In this document: in pieces, positions 39,097-49,644 of the stretch
Position numbering within the stretch: position 1 is the stretch's first letter
How the letters are laid out: every line of letters begins with the position of its first letter
NCBI RefSeq assembly: GCF_004364155.1
Contig: NZ_SOAZ01000016.1
Location: 1 to 64,000, forward strand
Direction: 5' to 3'
Length of the DNA: 64,000 nt
DNA from: Fonticella tunisiensis
GTDB lineage: Bacteria > Bacillota > Clostridia > Clostridiales > Caloramatoraceae
Made by a program: the position numbers and the translations under genes
The notes under the pieces: generated by a model
Told to the model about the DNA's origin: nothing
The model's input: only the letters and a program-made list of their open reading frames with translations
Database searches by the model: none

Positions 39097-40689
39097 ATGT
39101 TTAGAAAATTTATTGATAAAGTTAAATTAACTGGTTTAAAAAATAAGGCAGAACATAAGGATGTTAATGATAAATTTTTAACAAACACTAAAACCCTTTC
39201 AAAAAGTATTTCAGTAAACATAGGCATGTTTAGAGATATTTTTGAAGGTGCAAGCGATCTAGTTATAAGGAATTTTAAAATAGGAGATAAAAACAAGATA
39301 AAAGTTGCTTTAATTATGATAGATGGGCTTATAGATATATCGGAAGTTAACAATAATCTAATGAAATCCTTGATGTCTTTAAATCGCGATATAAGTAAAG
39401 GCAATGCGGCAACGATTGTGAAAGAAAGCGCTTTATCAGTTGCAAATATCAAGGAAGCAAAGACCGTTGAGGATTCAATTGATGCCATTTTATCAGGATA
39501 TGCACTTTTACTTATAGACGGTTCAGACATAGCACTGAAAGTGTCTGCACCTGGCTGGAAGTCCAGGAGCGTTAGTGAACCTGCAACCGAAACAGTAGTA
39601 AGGGGGCCCAAGGAAGGCTTTGTAGAAACTCTTAGAACTAATATTGCACTTATTCGAAGAAAAATAAAAAATCCTAATTTAAAATTAGAAATCATTGAAA
39701 TCGGCAAACAAACACATACTGAAGTATGCATTGCATATATTAAGGACCTTGTCGAAGATAAGATCGTTGAGGAAGTTAGAAGAAGGCTTTCAAAAATAGA
39801 AACTGACTCCATCCTTGAATCGGGCTATATTGAATCCTTAATAGAGGACGCTCCGCTTTCTATATTCCCTACAATAGGAAATAGCGAAAAGCCTGATATA
39901 GTGAGTGCAAAAATACTGGAGGGAAGGGTCGCTATTCTTGTTGACGGGACACCCTTTGTGCTTACAGTTCCCTATTTGTTTGTAGAGGCTTTTCAAAATA
40001 GCGAGGACTACTATTCGCGTCCCTTTTATGCAACATTTATACGATTGTTAAGATGGCTGTCTTTCTTTATATCCATCTACTTACCTGCCATGTATGTTGC
40101 CGTTACCACATTCCATCAGGAACTTCTGCCTCCAGCCCTTCTCACAACTATAGCCTCTGCACAGGAAGGAACTCCTTTTCCTACATTTGTAGAAGCTCTA
40201 ATGATGCAGATTATATATGAAATACTGAGAGAAGCTGGAGTTCGTTTACCCAAGTCAGTTGGGCAAGCAGTTAGCATCGTTGGTGCTCTGGTTATTGGAG
40301 AAGCAGCAGTTTCTGCAGGACTGATAGGTGCTCCCATGGTAGTTATAGTAGCCCTTACTGCAATTTCATCCTTTGTAATTCCCCCTATGGATAATATAAT
40401 CTCCCTTACGAGGCTTATGCTCCTTATTCTGGCAGGGATTTCCGGATGGTTTGGAATTATGTTGGGTACTGCAGGAATCATAACCCACATCTGCTCTCTC
40501 CGTTCCTTTGGAATTCCCTACACATCTTCAATTGCACCCCTTAATATTTCCGACATGAAGGATGTGTTTATTAGGGCTCCCTGGTGGTTAATGTTAACAA
40601 GGCCGCGTGTTCTAGGTATGAACAATCCCGTTAGACAAAGCATAGGCTCAATACCATTCAGCCTAAAAAAGGATAAATCAAAACGCTGA
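39097..40689 (+). CDS. GerA-family germinant receptor subunit A
   Basis: Inner-membrane subunit of a spore germinant receptor, 530 residues from the ATG at 39097 after AAGGGAGGG; an upstream extension lacks a ribosome site. A large soluble N-terminal domain (SGYALLLIDGSDIAL, VVRGPKEGFVETLRTNIALIRRKI) is followed by four to six membrane segments with EALMMQIIYEILREAGVRLPK and VGQAVSIVGALVIGEAAVSAG, hallmarks of GerAA proteins. It is the first of a three-gene gerABC operon and should be expressed in the forespore. Confidence 0.92.
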   Translation: MFRKFIDKVKLTGLKNKAEHKDVNDKFLTNTKTLSKSISVNIGMFRDIFEGASDLVIRNFKIGDKNKIKVALIMIDGLIDISEVNNNLMKSLMSLNRDISKGNAATIVKESALSVANIKEAKTVEDSIDAILSGYALLLIDGSDIALKVSAPGWKSRSVSEPATETVVRGPKEGFVETLRTNIALIRRKIKNPNLKLEIIEIGKQTHTEVCIAYIKDLVEDKIVEEVRRRLSKIETDSILESGYIESLIEDAPLSIFPTIGNSEKPDIVSAKILEGRVAILVDGTPFVLTVPYLFVEAFQNSEDYYSRPFYATFIRLLRWLSFFISIYLPAMYVAVTTFHQELLPPALLTTIASAQEGTPFPTFVEALMMQIIYEILREAGVRLPKSVGQAVSIVGALVIGEAAVSAGLIGAPMVVIVALTAISSFVIPPMDNIISLTRLMLLILAGISGWFGIMLGTAGIITHICSLRSFGIPYTSSIAPLNISDMKDVFIRAPWWLMLTRPRVLGMNNPVRQSIGSIPFSLKKDKSKR

Positions 40690-40727
40690 TTAGTTTTCGT
40701 GTTTGTTCATGGGAGGAGAAAAGGAGC

Positions 40728-41831
40728 ATGTTTGAGCATGGAAAAATCAATTATAGGCAGCTTGTGCAACTTATATTTATTTCCAGAATAATTATTGCTA
40801 TTACCTACCTTCCTGTTTTATCATCCCCACCCGGAAATCAGGATATATGGATATCAATACTTTTAAGCTTTCCCATTCAGCTGTTGTTATCCATTCCCAT
40901 CTACCTTTTATGGAGAAGATTTCCTAACCAAACCATTATACAGTACAGCCAGAGTATAATTGGTAGATCGGGAAAAATAATAGGCATACTTTATATATGG
41001 TTTTTCATTCATTTTGCTGTAATAACATTGAGCTATTTTAATCTCTTCCTTACAACTGCCATAATGCCTGAAACACCGCTATTGTTTTTTTCTATTCTAT
41101 TAGTGGGCTTCTGCGCTTATGCCGTAGGAGCAGGCCTTGAAGTTCTCGGCCGCATGGCTGAAATCGTTGCGCCAATTATTATTCTGGCTATAATAACCAT
41201 TATTGTGCTTACTGCCAAGGATATGGATTTGAAAAACCTAACCCCTGTCTTTGAAAGCGGCCTTTGGCCTGTACTTGGCGGAGGATTAACTGCTTCAGCC
41301 AGAACCTTTGAGATTACAGCCCTTGCCATGGTTCTTCCAATCTTAAACGATAATAAAAAGGCAAAAAGGGTTTTTATAATGGGTTTTTTAATTATAACCA
41401 TATTCTTTGAAACGATAGGCCTTTCAGCGCTAACTATTCTTGGGTCGGAGCTTGCAAAAAACCATGCCTTTCCATTCTATGCCGTTGTAAGAACGATAAA
41501 AATTGCAGATTTTATAGAACGTATAGAGGCAATACATATGGGCATCTGGGTATTGGGTGCATTCACTAAAATATCCTTCTGGTTTTATCTTGCAGTATTA
41601 GGAATGGGACAGCTGTTTAATTTAAAAGATTATACACCCCTTATTCTTCCAACAGGTACAATCATCGTTCCACTGAGTATATTAATGGCTTCAAGCCTTG
41701 TTGAGTTAATTGAGTTCACCGACTATAGAGTATTTACATGGTATGCGCTGATTTTCATTTTGTTTATTCCATCAATTCTTCTTTTTATAGCTATCGTAAA
41801 GAAAAAAGGTGGGAATAAAAATGAATCGTAA
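40728..41831 (+). CDS. GerB-family germinant receptor subunit B
   Basis: 367 residues of an amino-acid permease-like protein with about ten membrane segments, the subunit thought to bind the germinant. It begins KINYRQLVQLIFISRIIIA and contains GAGLEVLGRMAEIVAPI and the later ITALAMVLPIL. Ribosome site GGGAGGAG. It overlaps gerC by 11 bases, so translation is coupled. The germinant cannot be predicted from sequence. Confidence 0.9.
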   Translation: MFEHGKINYRQLVQLIFISRIIIAITYLPVLSSPPGNQDIWISILLSFPIQLLLSIPIYLLWRRFPNQTIIQYSQSIIGRSGKIIGILYIWFFIHFAVITLSYFNLFLTTAIMPETPLLFFSILLVGFCAYAVGAGLEVLGRMAEIVAPIIILAIITIIVLTAKDMDLKNLTPVFESGLWPVLGGGLTASARTFEITALAMVLPILNDNKKAKRVFIMGFLIITIFFETIGLSALTILGSELAKNHAFPFYAVVRTIKIADFIERIEAIHMGIWVLGAFTKISFWFYLAVLGMGQLFNLKDYTPLILPTGTIIVPLSILMASSLVELIEFTDYRVFTWYALIFILFIPSILLFIAIVKKKGGNKNES

Positions 41832-43005
41832 ACTCCTTATTTTAATAATTTATCCTCTGCTTATAGTCATGCTTCCTGGATGCTGGAATAGAAGAGAACT
41901 TAGTTCTTTATCCATCGTTCAAGCTATAGGTATTGATAAAACAGAAGACGGACAAATTAATCTAAGCATTCAAATAATAAAACCCGGTGAAATCAAATCC
42001 CCTTCATCAAAGGAGGGTGGAGGAGGTTCAGGGCAGGAAGCAGTATGGATATCTGCAAGCACAGGAAAAACCTTTTTTGATGCCCTAAGAAATGCAACAT
42101 TTGAGTCAAGCAGAAAGTTGTATTTATCCCACTGCACAATTGTAATCATTGGAGAAGAAGTTGCAAAATCGGGAATTGGACCTATTTTGGACTTCTGGGG
42201 CAGGGATCATGAACCACAACTTACCTCCTTTATCCTTGTCGCTAAGGGTATGGCAAAGGATATAATCGAAGGAAGACATCTTCAGGAAAAAATTCCTTCA
42301 AAAGCAATTGAAAACCTGGTAAAAGGAACTTACGCTACATCTAAAGCTCCACGGGTAAATTTTCTTGACGTTCTTAAAAGCTTCTACAGCAAAAGCAGCG
42401 ACCCTTTTATTACAGGAATAGAGATAACAAGTAAAAAAAGCAGCGTTGATTTGGAAAAACTTATAAAACTGGATCATACGGCTATTTTTAAAAAGGATAA
42501 GCTAATAGGATGGTTTAATGGTAAAGAAACACGGGGTCTTCTTTGGATTTTAAACGAAGTAAAAAGTGGTATTCTGGTAGTCAAGTCACCTGATGATGAA
42601 GATAAAGACGTAAGTTTGGAGATTATCAAAGCATCAAGCAAAGTCAAACCTGAAATTATAGACGGCAATATTGTAATCACAGTTGATGTCAAAGAGGAAG
42701 GAAATATGGGAGAACAAATGGCTGATGTGAACTTAAGCAAGCCTGATGTTTTAAAAGAGCTTGAAGCAAGGCAGGCCGCTGTAATAAAGGATGAAATCCA
42801 GGCTGCACTTAACAAGGCTCAAAGGGAATGGGGAGCAGATATATTTAAATTCGGCGAAGAAATCCATCGTAAATTTCCAAAAGAATGGAAGAAGATCGAA
42901 AAAAGATGGGATAAGGAGATCCGCAACATAGAGGTTAGAGTGGTAGTAGAAACAAAACTGCGCAGAACAGGCTTAAGCATCGGTCCTATAAATGTAAAAA
43001 AATAA
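41821..43005 (+). CDS. GerC-family germinant receptor lipoprotein
   Basis: Lipoprotein subunit of the receptor, 394 residues from the ATG at 41821 (ribosome site AAGGTGGG). The signal peptide ends in the lipobox LPGC, and the mature part begins CWNRRELSSLSIVQAIGID, the standard Ger(x)C opening. Later landmarks are KLYLSHCTIVIIGEEVAK and the C-terminal KAQREWGADIFKFGEEIHRKFP. It is anchored on the outer face of the inner spore membrane with GerA and GerB. Confidence 0.92.
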   Translation: MNRKLLILIIYPLLIVMLPGCWNRRELSSLSIVQAIGIDKTEDGQINLSIQIIKPGEIKSPSSKEGGGGSGQEAVWISASTGKTFFDALRNATFESSRKLYLSHCTIVIIGEEVAKSGIGPILDFWGRDHEPQLTSFILVAKGMAKDIIEGRHLQEKIPSKAIENLVKGTYATSKAPRVNFLDVLKSFYSKSSDPFITGIEITSKKSSVDLEKLIKLDHTAIFKKDKLIGWFNGKETRGLLWILNEVKSGILVVKSPDDEDKDVSLEIIKASSKVKPEIIDGNIVITVDVKEEGNMGEQMADVNLSKPDVLKELEARQAAVIKDEIQAALNKAQREWGADIFKFGEEIHRKFPKEWKKIEKRWDKEIRNIEVRVVVETKLRRTGLSIGPINVKK

Positions 43006-43019
43006 AGGAGAAGGATATT

Positions 43020-43235
43020 ATGAAGGTTTTTGCCCTAATTCTTGTTTTTATTACAATAACCTTAATAGAAATTCCAAGGCTGCTTAAAAGTAAACAGGTT
43101 AAAGAAGCCGTAGTTTCTTTGACCCTAATATCCCTTGGATTCATATTAAGCCTTCTCCAGGTTGTTGGAATAAAAGTTCTTAATCCTAATAAAGCCATTA
43201 TTATTTTAATTAAATTCATATTTCCAGACATATAG
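43020..43235 (+). CDS. Small membrane protein at the end of the ger operon
   Basis: 71 residues with two hydrophobic segments (FALILVFITITLIEIP and VSLTLISLGFILSLLQVVG), preceded by AAAGGAGAAGG and only 14 bases after gerC. Small extra membrane proteins often accompany ger operons and may adjust receptor levels, but I do not recognise a named family here. Confidence 0.65.
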   Translation: MKVFALILVFITITLIEIPRLLKSKQVKEAVVSLTLISLGFILSLLQVVGIKVLNPNKAIIILIKFIFPDI

Positions 43236-43314
43236 GTAGAAAGCCGTAATATTTACTAAAAAATGACGTAAGAGTGGAGCCCACAAGGGCCCCCTACATG
43301 TGAATATATTTTTG

Positions 43315-44712
43315 TTACTGACACACCTTTCCCGGGTTTAAAATGTTCTTAGGGTCAAAGGCCATCTTTATTCCCCTCATGAGGTTTATATATTCTTCAT
43401 TTAGGGATTCCTTTAAGTAAGGCTTCTTGGCAAAGCCTATTCCATGTTCCCCTGAAACCTGTCCACTTAGTTCCCTTGCCCTGTCATACATGCATTTCAT
43501 AACGTCATTTAGCTTTTTATGCCATGTTTCTTCATCCAAATCGTCCCTTAATACATATATGTGAAGGTTTCCATCCCCGGCATGACCGAAACTTCTTATT
43601 CTTATGTTAAACTTATCTTCAAGTTCATGTGTAAATTTAACAAATTCTGCAACTTTGTTTCTTGGAACAACAACGTCGCACTCATCCATTTCGGTTGTAG
43701 TGGCCTTAATTGCCTCAAGGAAGGCACCCCTTGCAGACCATATGGCCTCCTGCCTTTCCTGGGTATCTGATATATAAACATCGAGGGCTCCTTCTTCAAG
43801 GCATATATGGGCAACCCTTTCATAGGCTGCTTCAATTTCCTCCCTGCTATTTCCATCGAAGGTTAATAGAAGATATGCATCCGATGAGTTGTCAGGGAAC
43901 TTCTTTCCTAAATATTCCTCTGCGGCAACAATCGCCGCCCTCTGCATAAACTCAATTGCAGTTGGAATTGATTTTGACTTAATTATCTTTGGAACCGTCT
44001 CTATTGCACTTTCAAGGTCCTTAAATGGTATCAGAAGGCTTACTGCCTTTTTAGGAAGTGGAAGAAGTCTTAAAATGGCCTTTGTAACGATTCCAAGGGT
44101 TCCCTCTGAACCTACAATAAGATCCTTTATGCTGTAGCCTGAGCTGTTTTTAACAACTTTACCTCCTACTTGAATTACCTCTCCATTTGGAAGTACAACT
44201 TCAAGCCCCCTTACATAGTCCCTTGTAACTCCATATTTTACAGCCCTCATACCACCTGCATTTGTGTTTATATTTCCCCCTATCGTCGCTGTCTTTTCAC
44301 CGGGGTCTGGAGGATAAAACAGATCATGTTCCTCAACAAACTTTGCAATCTCCATAAGAAGAACCCCAGGCTCTACAGTTAAAGTAAGGTTCTCTTCATC
44401 AAGCTCAAGTATTCTATTCATATTGCTGAGATCTATCATTATCCCACCATATATTGGAACTGAAGCCCCAACAAGCCCTGTTCCAGACCCCCTCGGGGTT
44501 ACAGGGATATTATTTTCATAGGCATATTTCATAATCTTTGAAACCTCTTCAGTTGAAAGTACCTGAACAACAGCCTCAGGCATCCTCTTCACGCCACCGA
44601 GCTCGTCATGGCTGTAATCTTCATTTATATTTTCACCATAGAAAACCCTGTCGCTTCCACATACGGATATTAAATACTCTATATCATTAAAATCCACCTT
44701 CTTGTAATTCAT
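43315..44712 (-). CDS. lctD: FAD-linked lactate dehydrogenase, Etf-dependent (LctD-like)
   Basis: GlcD/LDH-type flavoprotein, 465 residues, that oxidises lactate to pyruvate and hands electrons to the neighbouring EtfAB complex. The FAD-binding PCMH domain shows [28 protein letters not shown] and [17 protein letters not shown]; the C-terminal domain shows [14 protein letters not shown] and [17 protein letters not shown]. In Acetobacterium this arrangement bifurcates electrons to drive NAD reduction with ferredoxin oxidation; the same is inferred here from gene order. It ends the operon, two bases after lctC. Confidence 0.88.
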   Translation of the reverse strand: MNYKKVDFNDIEYLISVCGSDRVFYGENINEDYSHDELGGVKRMPEAVVQVLSTEEVSKIMKYAYENNIPVTPRGSGTGLVGASVPIYGGIMIDLSNMNRILELDEENLTLTVEPGVLLMEIAKFVEEHDLFYPPDPGEKTATIGGNINTNAGGMRAVKYGVTRDYVRGLEVVLPNGEVIQVGGKVVKNSSGYSIKDLIVGSEGTLGIVTKAILRLLPLPKKAVSLLIPFKDLESAIETVPKIIKSKSIPTAIEFMQRAAIVAAEEYLGKKFPDNSSDAYLLLTFDGNSREEIEAAYERVAHICLEEGALDVYISDTQERQEAIWSARGAFLEAIKATTTEMDECDVVVPRNKVAEFVKFTHELEDKFNIRIRSFGHAGDGNLHIYVLRDDLDEETWHKKLNDVMKCMYDRARELSGQVSGEHGIGFAKKPYLKESLNEEYINLMRGIKMAFDPKNILNPGKVCQ

Positions 44713-44714
44713 AT

Positions 44715-45905
44715 TTAAGCCTCCTTAACCCTTTTAATGTTTTCTATAAGTCCCGGTATTATCTCATATATATCTCCTACTATTCCATAATGGGCAACCT
44801 TAAAAATAGGGGCCTTTTCATCCTTGTTTATGGCGATTATATATTCAGAGTTGTTCATTCCTGCAGTAAACTGAACGGCACCTGAAATTCCACATGTTAT
44901 TATTAGTTTTGGCCTGACGGTCCTTCCTGACAGTCCTATCTGCCTCTTAGAATCAAGCCATCCAGCTTCGATTAAAGGCCTTGTACATGCAACCTCTGCA
45001 CCGAGTACATCTGCAAGCTCATAAATCATGGCCATGTCCTTCTCTGACTTTATACCCCTTCCAGCAGCAACGATTATCTCTGCCTCTGAAATGCCGTGTT
45101 CCTTCTGTTTTTTGGTAACGCTTAAAACGTTAATGTTTGACTTTAGCCTGTTTTCTTCTATGCTGCAGTGGATAATCCTGCCTGAAGCTTCAGCCTTCCT
45201 TTCCGGTGCGGTCATAACCTTATATCTTACAGTTGCCATCTGGGGCCTATTGTTTGGAGTTACAATTTGAGCCATTATATTTCCTCCAAAGGCAGGCCTT
45301 ATCTGTACGAGGTCTGTGTTTTCCTTTATATCAAGTACTGTACAGTCGGCTGTAAGCCCTGTCTTAAATCTTGCGGCAACCCTGGGTGCAAGGGATCTAC
45401 CTATAGTTGTTGCCCCAACCAATATAACTGAAGGCTTAACCCTGTTTACAAAATCCTCAAAGACAGCTGTATAAGGTTCAATTCTAAAGTCTTTCAGCAT
45501 TTCGTTGTCATATACAAAAACTTCATCCACTCCATAATGAAGAAGCTCCTCCGCCCTATGTCCAATATCATGTCCCATAAACAGGCAGTATACAGGATGA
45601 TTAACCTTGTCAGCAAGCTCCCTTGCCTTTCCAATAAGCTCGAAGGTTACAGGGTGTATATCACCCTCAACATGGTCTACATATACAGCTATTCCCTTCC
45701 ACTTGGATTTATCAACTTTAACTACTTCATCCTCAACATAAACTACGGCGCCTTCAGGGCCCCTTCTTACACAGAGTTTGCACATTCTACAGCTTGCATT
45801 TATTTCAAGTATTCCGTTTTTATTTTCCATTGCCCCAAAGGGACATATTTTTATAAGTGCATCTATATCAGTTATCTTCTCTTGATTTACAATAAGCTTT
45901 GCCAT
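44715..45905 (-). CDS. lctC: EtfA with N-terminal ferredoxin-like domain (LctC-like)
   Basis: Alpha subunit of an electron-transfer flavoprotein, 396 residues. The N-terminus carries a four-cysteine iron-sulfur motif ([14 protein letters not shown] plus the CPFG before it), as in bifurcating lactate dehydrogenase Etfs. The C-terminal FAD domain has [23 protein letters not shown] and [19 protein letters not shown]. It pairs with EtfB upstream and the dehydrogenase downstream. The extra cluster is the main evidence for bifurcation rather than a plain Etf. Confidence 0.9.
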   Translation of the reverse strand: MAKLIVNQEKITDIDALIKICPFGAMENKNGILEINASCRMCKLCVRRGPEGAVVYVEDEVVKVDKSKWKGIAVYVDHVEGDIHPVTFELIGKARELADKVNHPVYCLFMGHDIGHRAEELLHYGVDEVFVYDNEMLKDFRIEPYTAVFEDFVNRVKPSVILVGATTIGRSLAPRVAARFKTGLTADCTVLDIKENTDLVQIRPAFGGNIMAQIVTPNNRPQMATVRYKVMTAPERKAEASGRIIHCSIEENRLKSNINVLSVTKKQKEHGISEAEIIVAAGRGIKSEKDMAMIYELADVLGAEVACTRPLIEAGWLDSKRQIGLSGRTVRPKLIITCGISGAVQFTAGMNNSEYIIAINKDEKAPIFKVAHYGIVGDIYEIIPGLIENIKRVKEA

Positions 45906-45918
45906 ACTTTTATCCCCC

Positions 45919-46707
45919 TTATATGAACCTTAATTCCTTAAGCTTGACCGTTATTTTGTTCCTAAGCTCTTCAGGGTTTCCTTTAAGCATCCTTCTATCA
46001 TTGTTTACTTCTGGAGGGAATATCCTTTCAACCTTTGTTGGGGAGCCATTAAGCCCATAGCTTTTTTCATCCCTATCCTCAAAGTCCTGAAGGGTAAACA
46101 TCTTCACTTCCCTGTCCCTGGTTTCAAGCTTTTTCTTAAAGGATGGAAGCCTTGGCTGGAATATATCCTTCTCGACTGTTATAAGGCATGGGTATTTTAT
46201 TTCTGCAATCTCAACAGTTTCAGGCATATCCATCTCAACTACAATGGATGAGTCCTTTATTTCAAGTATCTTTCTTACGTTTGCAACATGGGGAATGCCG
46301 AGGTATTCTGCAATCTCCGGTCCGACCTGGGCTGTGTCTCCATCCGTTGTCTGCTTTCCGCATATTATAAGGTCAGGATTTGAAACCTTTTTAATTCCCT
46401 GTGAAAGGGTATAGGATGTTGCAAGAACGTCTGAACCTGCAAATCTTCTATCGGATAGAAGAATGCCGTCATCAACCCCCATCATATAAGCTTCCTTTAT
46501 AACCACCGATGCCTGTGGAGGCCCCATTGTAATAACCGATACCCTTCCTCCCCTTTGCTCTCTTATTCTGAGGGCTGTTTCAATTGCATAAAGATCATAT
46601 GGGTTCATTTTAGAGTCAACCCCGTCCCTCTTTAAAACTCCAGTTACAGGATCGACTTCAACCTTTGTTGTTCCTGGAACCTGCTTGATACATACTAATA
46701 TTTCCAT
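45919..46707 (-). CDS. lctB: EtfB (LctB-like)
   Basis: Beta subunit of the electron-transfer flavoprotein, 262 residues. It begins ILVCIKQVPGTTKVEVDPVTG and has ALRIREQRGGRVSVITMGPP and the FAD/AMP region CGKQTTDGDTAQVGPEIAEYLG, all typical of EtfB. It stands 13 bases before lctC, as in bacterial Etf pairs, and follows the lactate racemase gene. It would carry the FAD where electrons bifurcate. Confidence 0.92.
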   Translation of the reverse strand: MEILVCIKQVPGTTKVEVDPVTGVLKRDGVDSKMNPYDLYAIETALRIREQRGGRVSVITMGPPQASVVIKEAYMMGVDDGILLSDRRFAGSDVLATSYTLSQGIKKVSNPDLIICGKQTTDGDTAQVGPEIAEYLGIPHVANVRKILEIKDSSIVVEMDMPETVEIAEIKYPCLITVEKDIFQPRLPSFKKKLETRDREVKMFTLQDFEDRDEKSYGLNGSPTKVERIFPPEVNNDRRMLKGNPEELRNKITVKLKELRFI

Positions 46708-46741
46708 AACTTACCTCCCACCCAAATTTTATTGGATAATT

Positions 46742-48016
46742 TTATCTTACTATTACCGATATTCCATCAGGAATTACCGTAATCTTTGCATCTCTGCCCT
46801 TAAGGGCATAGGCTCTCTCCAGGGCTTCATCAATGGTATATGCATGTTCCATATGCATATTTTTTATAAGAATAGGGTCACACATATCCGTCACCATTAT
46901 TACCTTGTGCTTGGTTAAAATCCTTGCCAGTATTTGAAACTCCCACTGATCAGGTGCTGTATTCTCCCTTGGCACCTTTAAAACCCCTTCCAAAACTTCA
47001 TGGGGTGATTTTGCATTTGCCATATTTTCATAGAAGGATTTTCCTCCATGGCCATCATTACAGGCCGATACCATAATTATTATCCCATCCTCCCTGCAGG
47101 TAGCCTCTGCTGCAGTCATTCCCTTAACTGATTGATAAATGTTTTGGTCAAGGGGATATCCTCCGTTTGAAGTTATAACTATATCGGCCTTTTTGCTCTC
47201 TACCTTTGAAAGCTCTATAACGAATTCGCATCCCTTTTCATGTGCAAGCTGGCTGTGGCCTGCAAAGGCATTTATTATCCTCTTGTCCTTATCTATTACA
47301 ACGTTCAATATAAATGCAAGTTTGGCCTTCTCTGCTGCATAAAGCATGTCCTTGTGTATTGGATTGTTTTCAAGTATTCCTGTCCTTGCATAGGGGCTTG
47401 CTATAAATTCGGAGCAGTGGTTTGCCATAATGGTTCCTGCACCTGCAATTCCGGGAAGTATGCTTTTTCTTCCCCCTGAGAAGCCTGCAAAGAAATGGGG
47501 TTCTATAAACCCTTCAGCTATTAAAAGCTCAGTCTCAATTGCAATTCTATTGAGCCACAGCTCTCCCCCCGAAGGAAGTATTCCAACTTTAACCATGTTT
47601 TTGTCATCCGTTGAAACGTGGTTTATTATTACCTCGTTATCCACAATTTGTTGTCCAAACTTGTTTATAAGTTCTTCCTTTGTGGATGGTCTATGAAAAC
47701 CTGTAGCTATGAGTATTTTTATGTCTATATCAGGGTTTGCACTTCTTATTCTTTTAAGAAGTATTGGCATTGTTATTTTGCTTGGAACAGGCCTTGTATG
47801 GTCGCTTGTTATTATAACCATATTTTTTTTATTCTTAACCAGCTCTTCAAGTCTTTGGCTTCCTATTGGGTTATCGAGTGCCCTTTCAACTATCTCCTCC
47901 TGAGAAATTTCTGATCCTATGCTGTGGGTTCTCGGTTCTAAAACCCCCGCCAGATTTTCATCGGGAATTTCTACCTCCATAAAGGTTTTTGAATAGGGTA
48001 TTTTAAACTTTGCCAT
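46742..48016 (-). CDS. larA: Nickel-pincer lactate racemase
   Basis: Interconverts D- and L-lactate, so either isomer can feed the dehydrogenase. 424 residues of the LarA family, with DHTRPVPSKI (conserved Asp-His near residue 72), ATGFHRPS, EPHFFAGFSGGRKSILPG (including catalytic His) and SNGGYPLDQNIYQSVKGM. The enzyme needs the pincer cofactor made by LarB, LarC and LarE, none of which is in this window. It lies between lactate permease and etfB. Confidence 0.85.
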   Translation of the reverse strand: MAKFKIPYSKTFMEVEIPDENLAGVLEPRTHSIGSEISQEEIVERALDNPIGSQRLEELVKNKKNMVIITSDHTRPVPSKITMPILLKRIRSANPDIDIKILIATGFHRPSTKEELINKFGQQIVDNEVIINHVSTDDKNMVKVGILPSGGELWLNRIAIETELLIAEGFIEPHFFAGFSGGRKSILPGIAGAGTIMANHCSEFIASPYARTGILENNPIHKDMLYAAEKAKLAFILNVVIDKDKRIINAFAGHSQLAHEKGCEFVIELSKVESKKADIVITSNGGYPLDQNIYQSVKGMTAAEATCREDGIIIMVSACNDGHGGKSFYENMANAKSPHEVLEGVLKVPRENTAPDQWEFQILARILTKHKVIMVTDMCDPILIKNMHMEHAYTIDEALERAYALKGRDAKITVIPDGISVIVR

Positions 48017-48082
48017 ACTTAAACCTCCCTATATTAACGTGTTTTACCACAAAATTACTAACCACCGGAGTTAAAAGATAAA

Positions 48083-49618
48083 TTAAACCATTGAACTTCC
48101 AAAGTAAATAAGTATTCCCAATACAATCACATACGCCATACAGAACCTAACTGTTTTATTGAATATCCTTCCCTCCTGGCCTATAAGTCCCGTGGCTGAA
48201 GTTGCAATAGCTATGCTCTGAGGCGATATCATCTTTCCTGCGGTAGCCCCTGCAGTATTAGCCGCTGCGAGCCAGTATGGGCTTACGTTTATCGAATTTG
48301 CAACGCTGGTTTGAAGGGGACCAAAGAGTACGTTTGCAGAAGTATCGCTTCCTGTTATAAAGGTACCAAGTGCACCTATTACAGGCGATATAAGTGGAAA
48401 AGCCCTTCCTGTAATCTTAACTAATATTACTGCAATGGACGATATCATTCCGCTGTAGCCCATAACCTTTGCAAGTGCCACTATGCTTAGGACTGTTACG
48501 ATTGACTTTGAAAGCTGTTTTACTGTTAATATAAACACCTTCACTATTTCACTAAACTTTGCACCCTGGATAAGCCCTCCTATAGTCGCTGCAATTATGA
48601 TTAAAGTTCCTGGTGTTGAAATCCACTTAAACTCAGTTGGCTTTGCCCCTTGGCCGTTATATACCATAATACTGGTTTTTACATGTCCCACCTGCTCGCT
48701 TATTGCCGGAAAAAGAGGGCTTGTTATTATGATTAGAACAAAAATTAGTATATATGGAAGCCATGCAAGAGTTCCTTCCTTTAAAGTTATTTTATTATCT
48801 AAAACCATTGCGGCAGCCATCTCATTTCTATGGAATTTCTTTACCATAAATATTGTTACCCCAAGGCTTAAAATGCTTCCTATAAGGGCTGGAAGTTCAG
48901 GGCCAAGAAATTTTGCGGCAAAAAGCTGAGGAACTGCAAAGCTTATTCCTGACATTAGTGTAATTGCTGTAACTCCCTTAAGCCCCTTTATACTTCTTGT
49001 TGTCATTATTACAAGTACAAGTGGAATTAATATTATAAATATGGTTAGCTGCAAACCTGTGTAAAAGCTTAAGGTATTCACATCAAGATTTGCAACCTTG
49101 GCAAGTGTAGTCACCGGAATGCCTACTGCTCCAAATGCCGTTGGAACTGTATTTGCAATAAGACATATAACTGCTGCAAAAACCGGTTCAAAACCAAGTG
49201 CTGCCAAAATGCTTGCCGGAATTGCAACCGCTGTACCGTAGCCTGCAACAGCCTCTAAAAATCCCCCAAAACCCCAGGCAAGTATTAAAACCTGTATTCT
49301 TCTATCTGTTGTTATGTTTGAGAGCATGTTTTTTATTGTGTCCATGCTTTTGGTATGAAGTGCAAGATTATAGGTGAAAAGTGCTGCGATTATTACTATC
49401 ATGATAGGCCATAAACCGAGTAAAATTCCTTCAACCGCCGCAAGAAGTGCAGGTATAACCCCCATTTTCCACACTCCTACGGCTAAAATAACCGTAATTC
49501 CCAGGGTTATTGTACAGGCCTTGTGAGCAGGCACCTTGAAAACCCCCAGGGAAACAATAAGATAAACAACTGGAACAAGAGCAATTATTGCTAACAAAGT
49601 ATCATTCAAATCCCCCAC
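48083..49618 (-). CDS. lctP: L-lactate permease (LctP family)
   Basis: Brings lactate into the cell with protons, 511 residues with a dozen or more membrane segments. Family landmarks are WGFGGFLEAVAGYGTAVAIP, FGPLQTSVANSI and TAGATAGKMISPQSIAIA. The start may be the GTG at 49618 or the TTG at 49609, which is better spaced from the GGGGGTGGGGG ribosome site. It is the first gene of the lactate operon, and the operator at 49634 lies just before it. Confidence 0.88.
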   Translation of the reverse strand: MGDLNDTLLAIIALVPVVYLIVSLGVFKVPAHKACTITLGITVILAVGVWKMGVIPALLAAVEGILLGLWPIMIVIIAALFTYNLALHTKSMDTIKNMLSNITTDRRIQVLILAWGFGGFLEAVAGYGTAVAIPASILAALGFEPVFAAVICLIANTVPTAFGAVGIPVTTLAKVANLDVNTLSFYTGLQLTIFIILIPLVLVIMTTRSIKGLKGVTAITLMSGISFAVPQLFAAKFLGPELPALIGSILSLGVTIFMVKKFHRNEMAAAMVLDNKITLKEGTLAWLPYILIFVLIIITSPLFPAISEQVGHVKTSIMVYNGQGAKPTEFKWISTPGTLIIIAATIGGLIQGAKFSEIVKVFILTVKQLSKSIVTVLSIVALAKVMGYSGMISSIAVILVKITGRAFPLISPVIGALGTFITGSDTSANVLFGPLQTSVANSINVSPYWLAAANTAGATAGKMISPQSIAIATSATGLIGQEGRIFNKTVRFCMAYVIVLGILIYFGSSMV

Positions 49619-49633
49619 CCCCTATTGGTAATA

Positions 49634-49644
49634 TGGTCTGACCA
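49634..49644. promoter_or_regulatory. FadR/LldR-type operator of the lactate operon
   Basis: TGGTCTGACCA is a perfect 11-bp palindrome with the TGGTC-N-GACCA form bound by FadR/LldR-type GntR regulators. It lies between a likely -10 box (TATGATAAT on the minus strand, near 49660) and the lctP start, a classical repressor position. The regulator encoded at 50481 is the obvious binder. Confidence 0.72.
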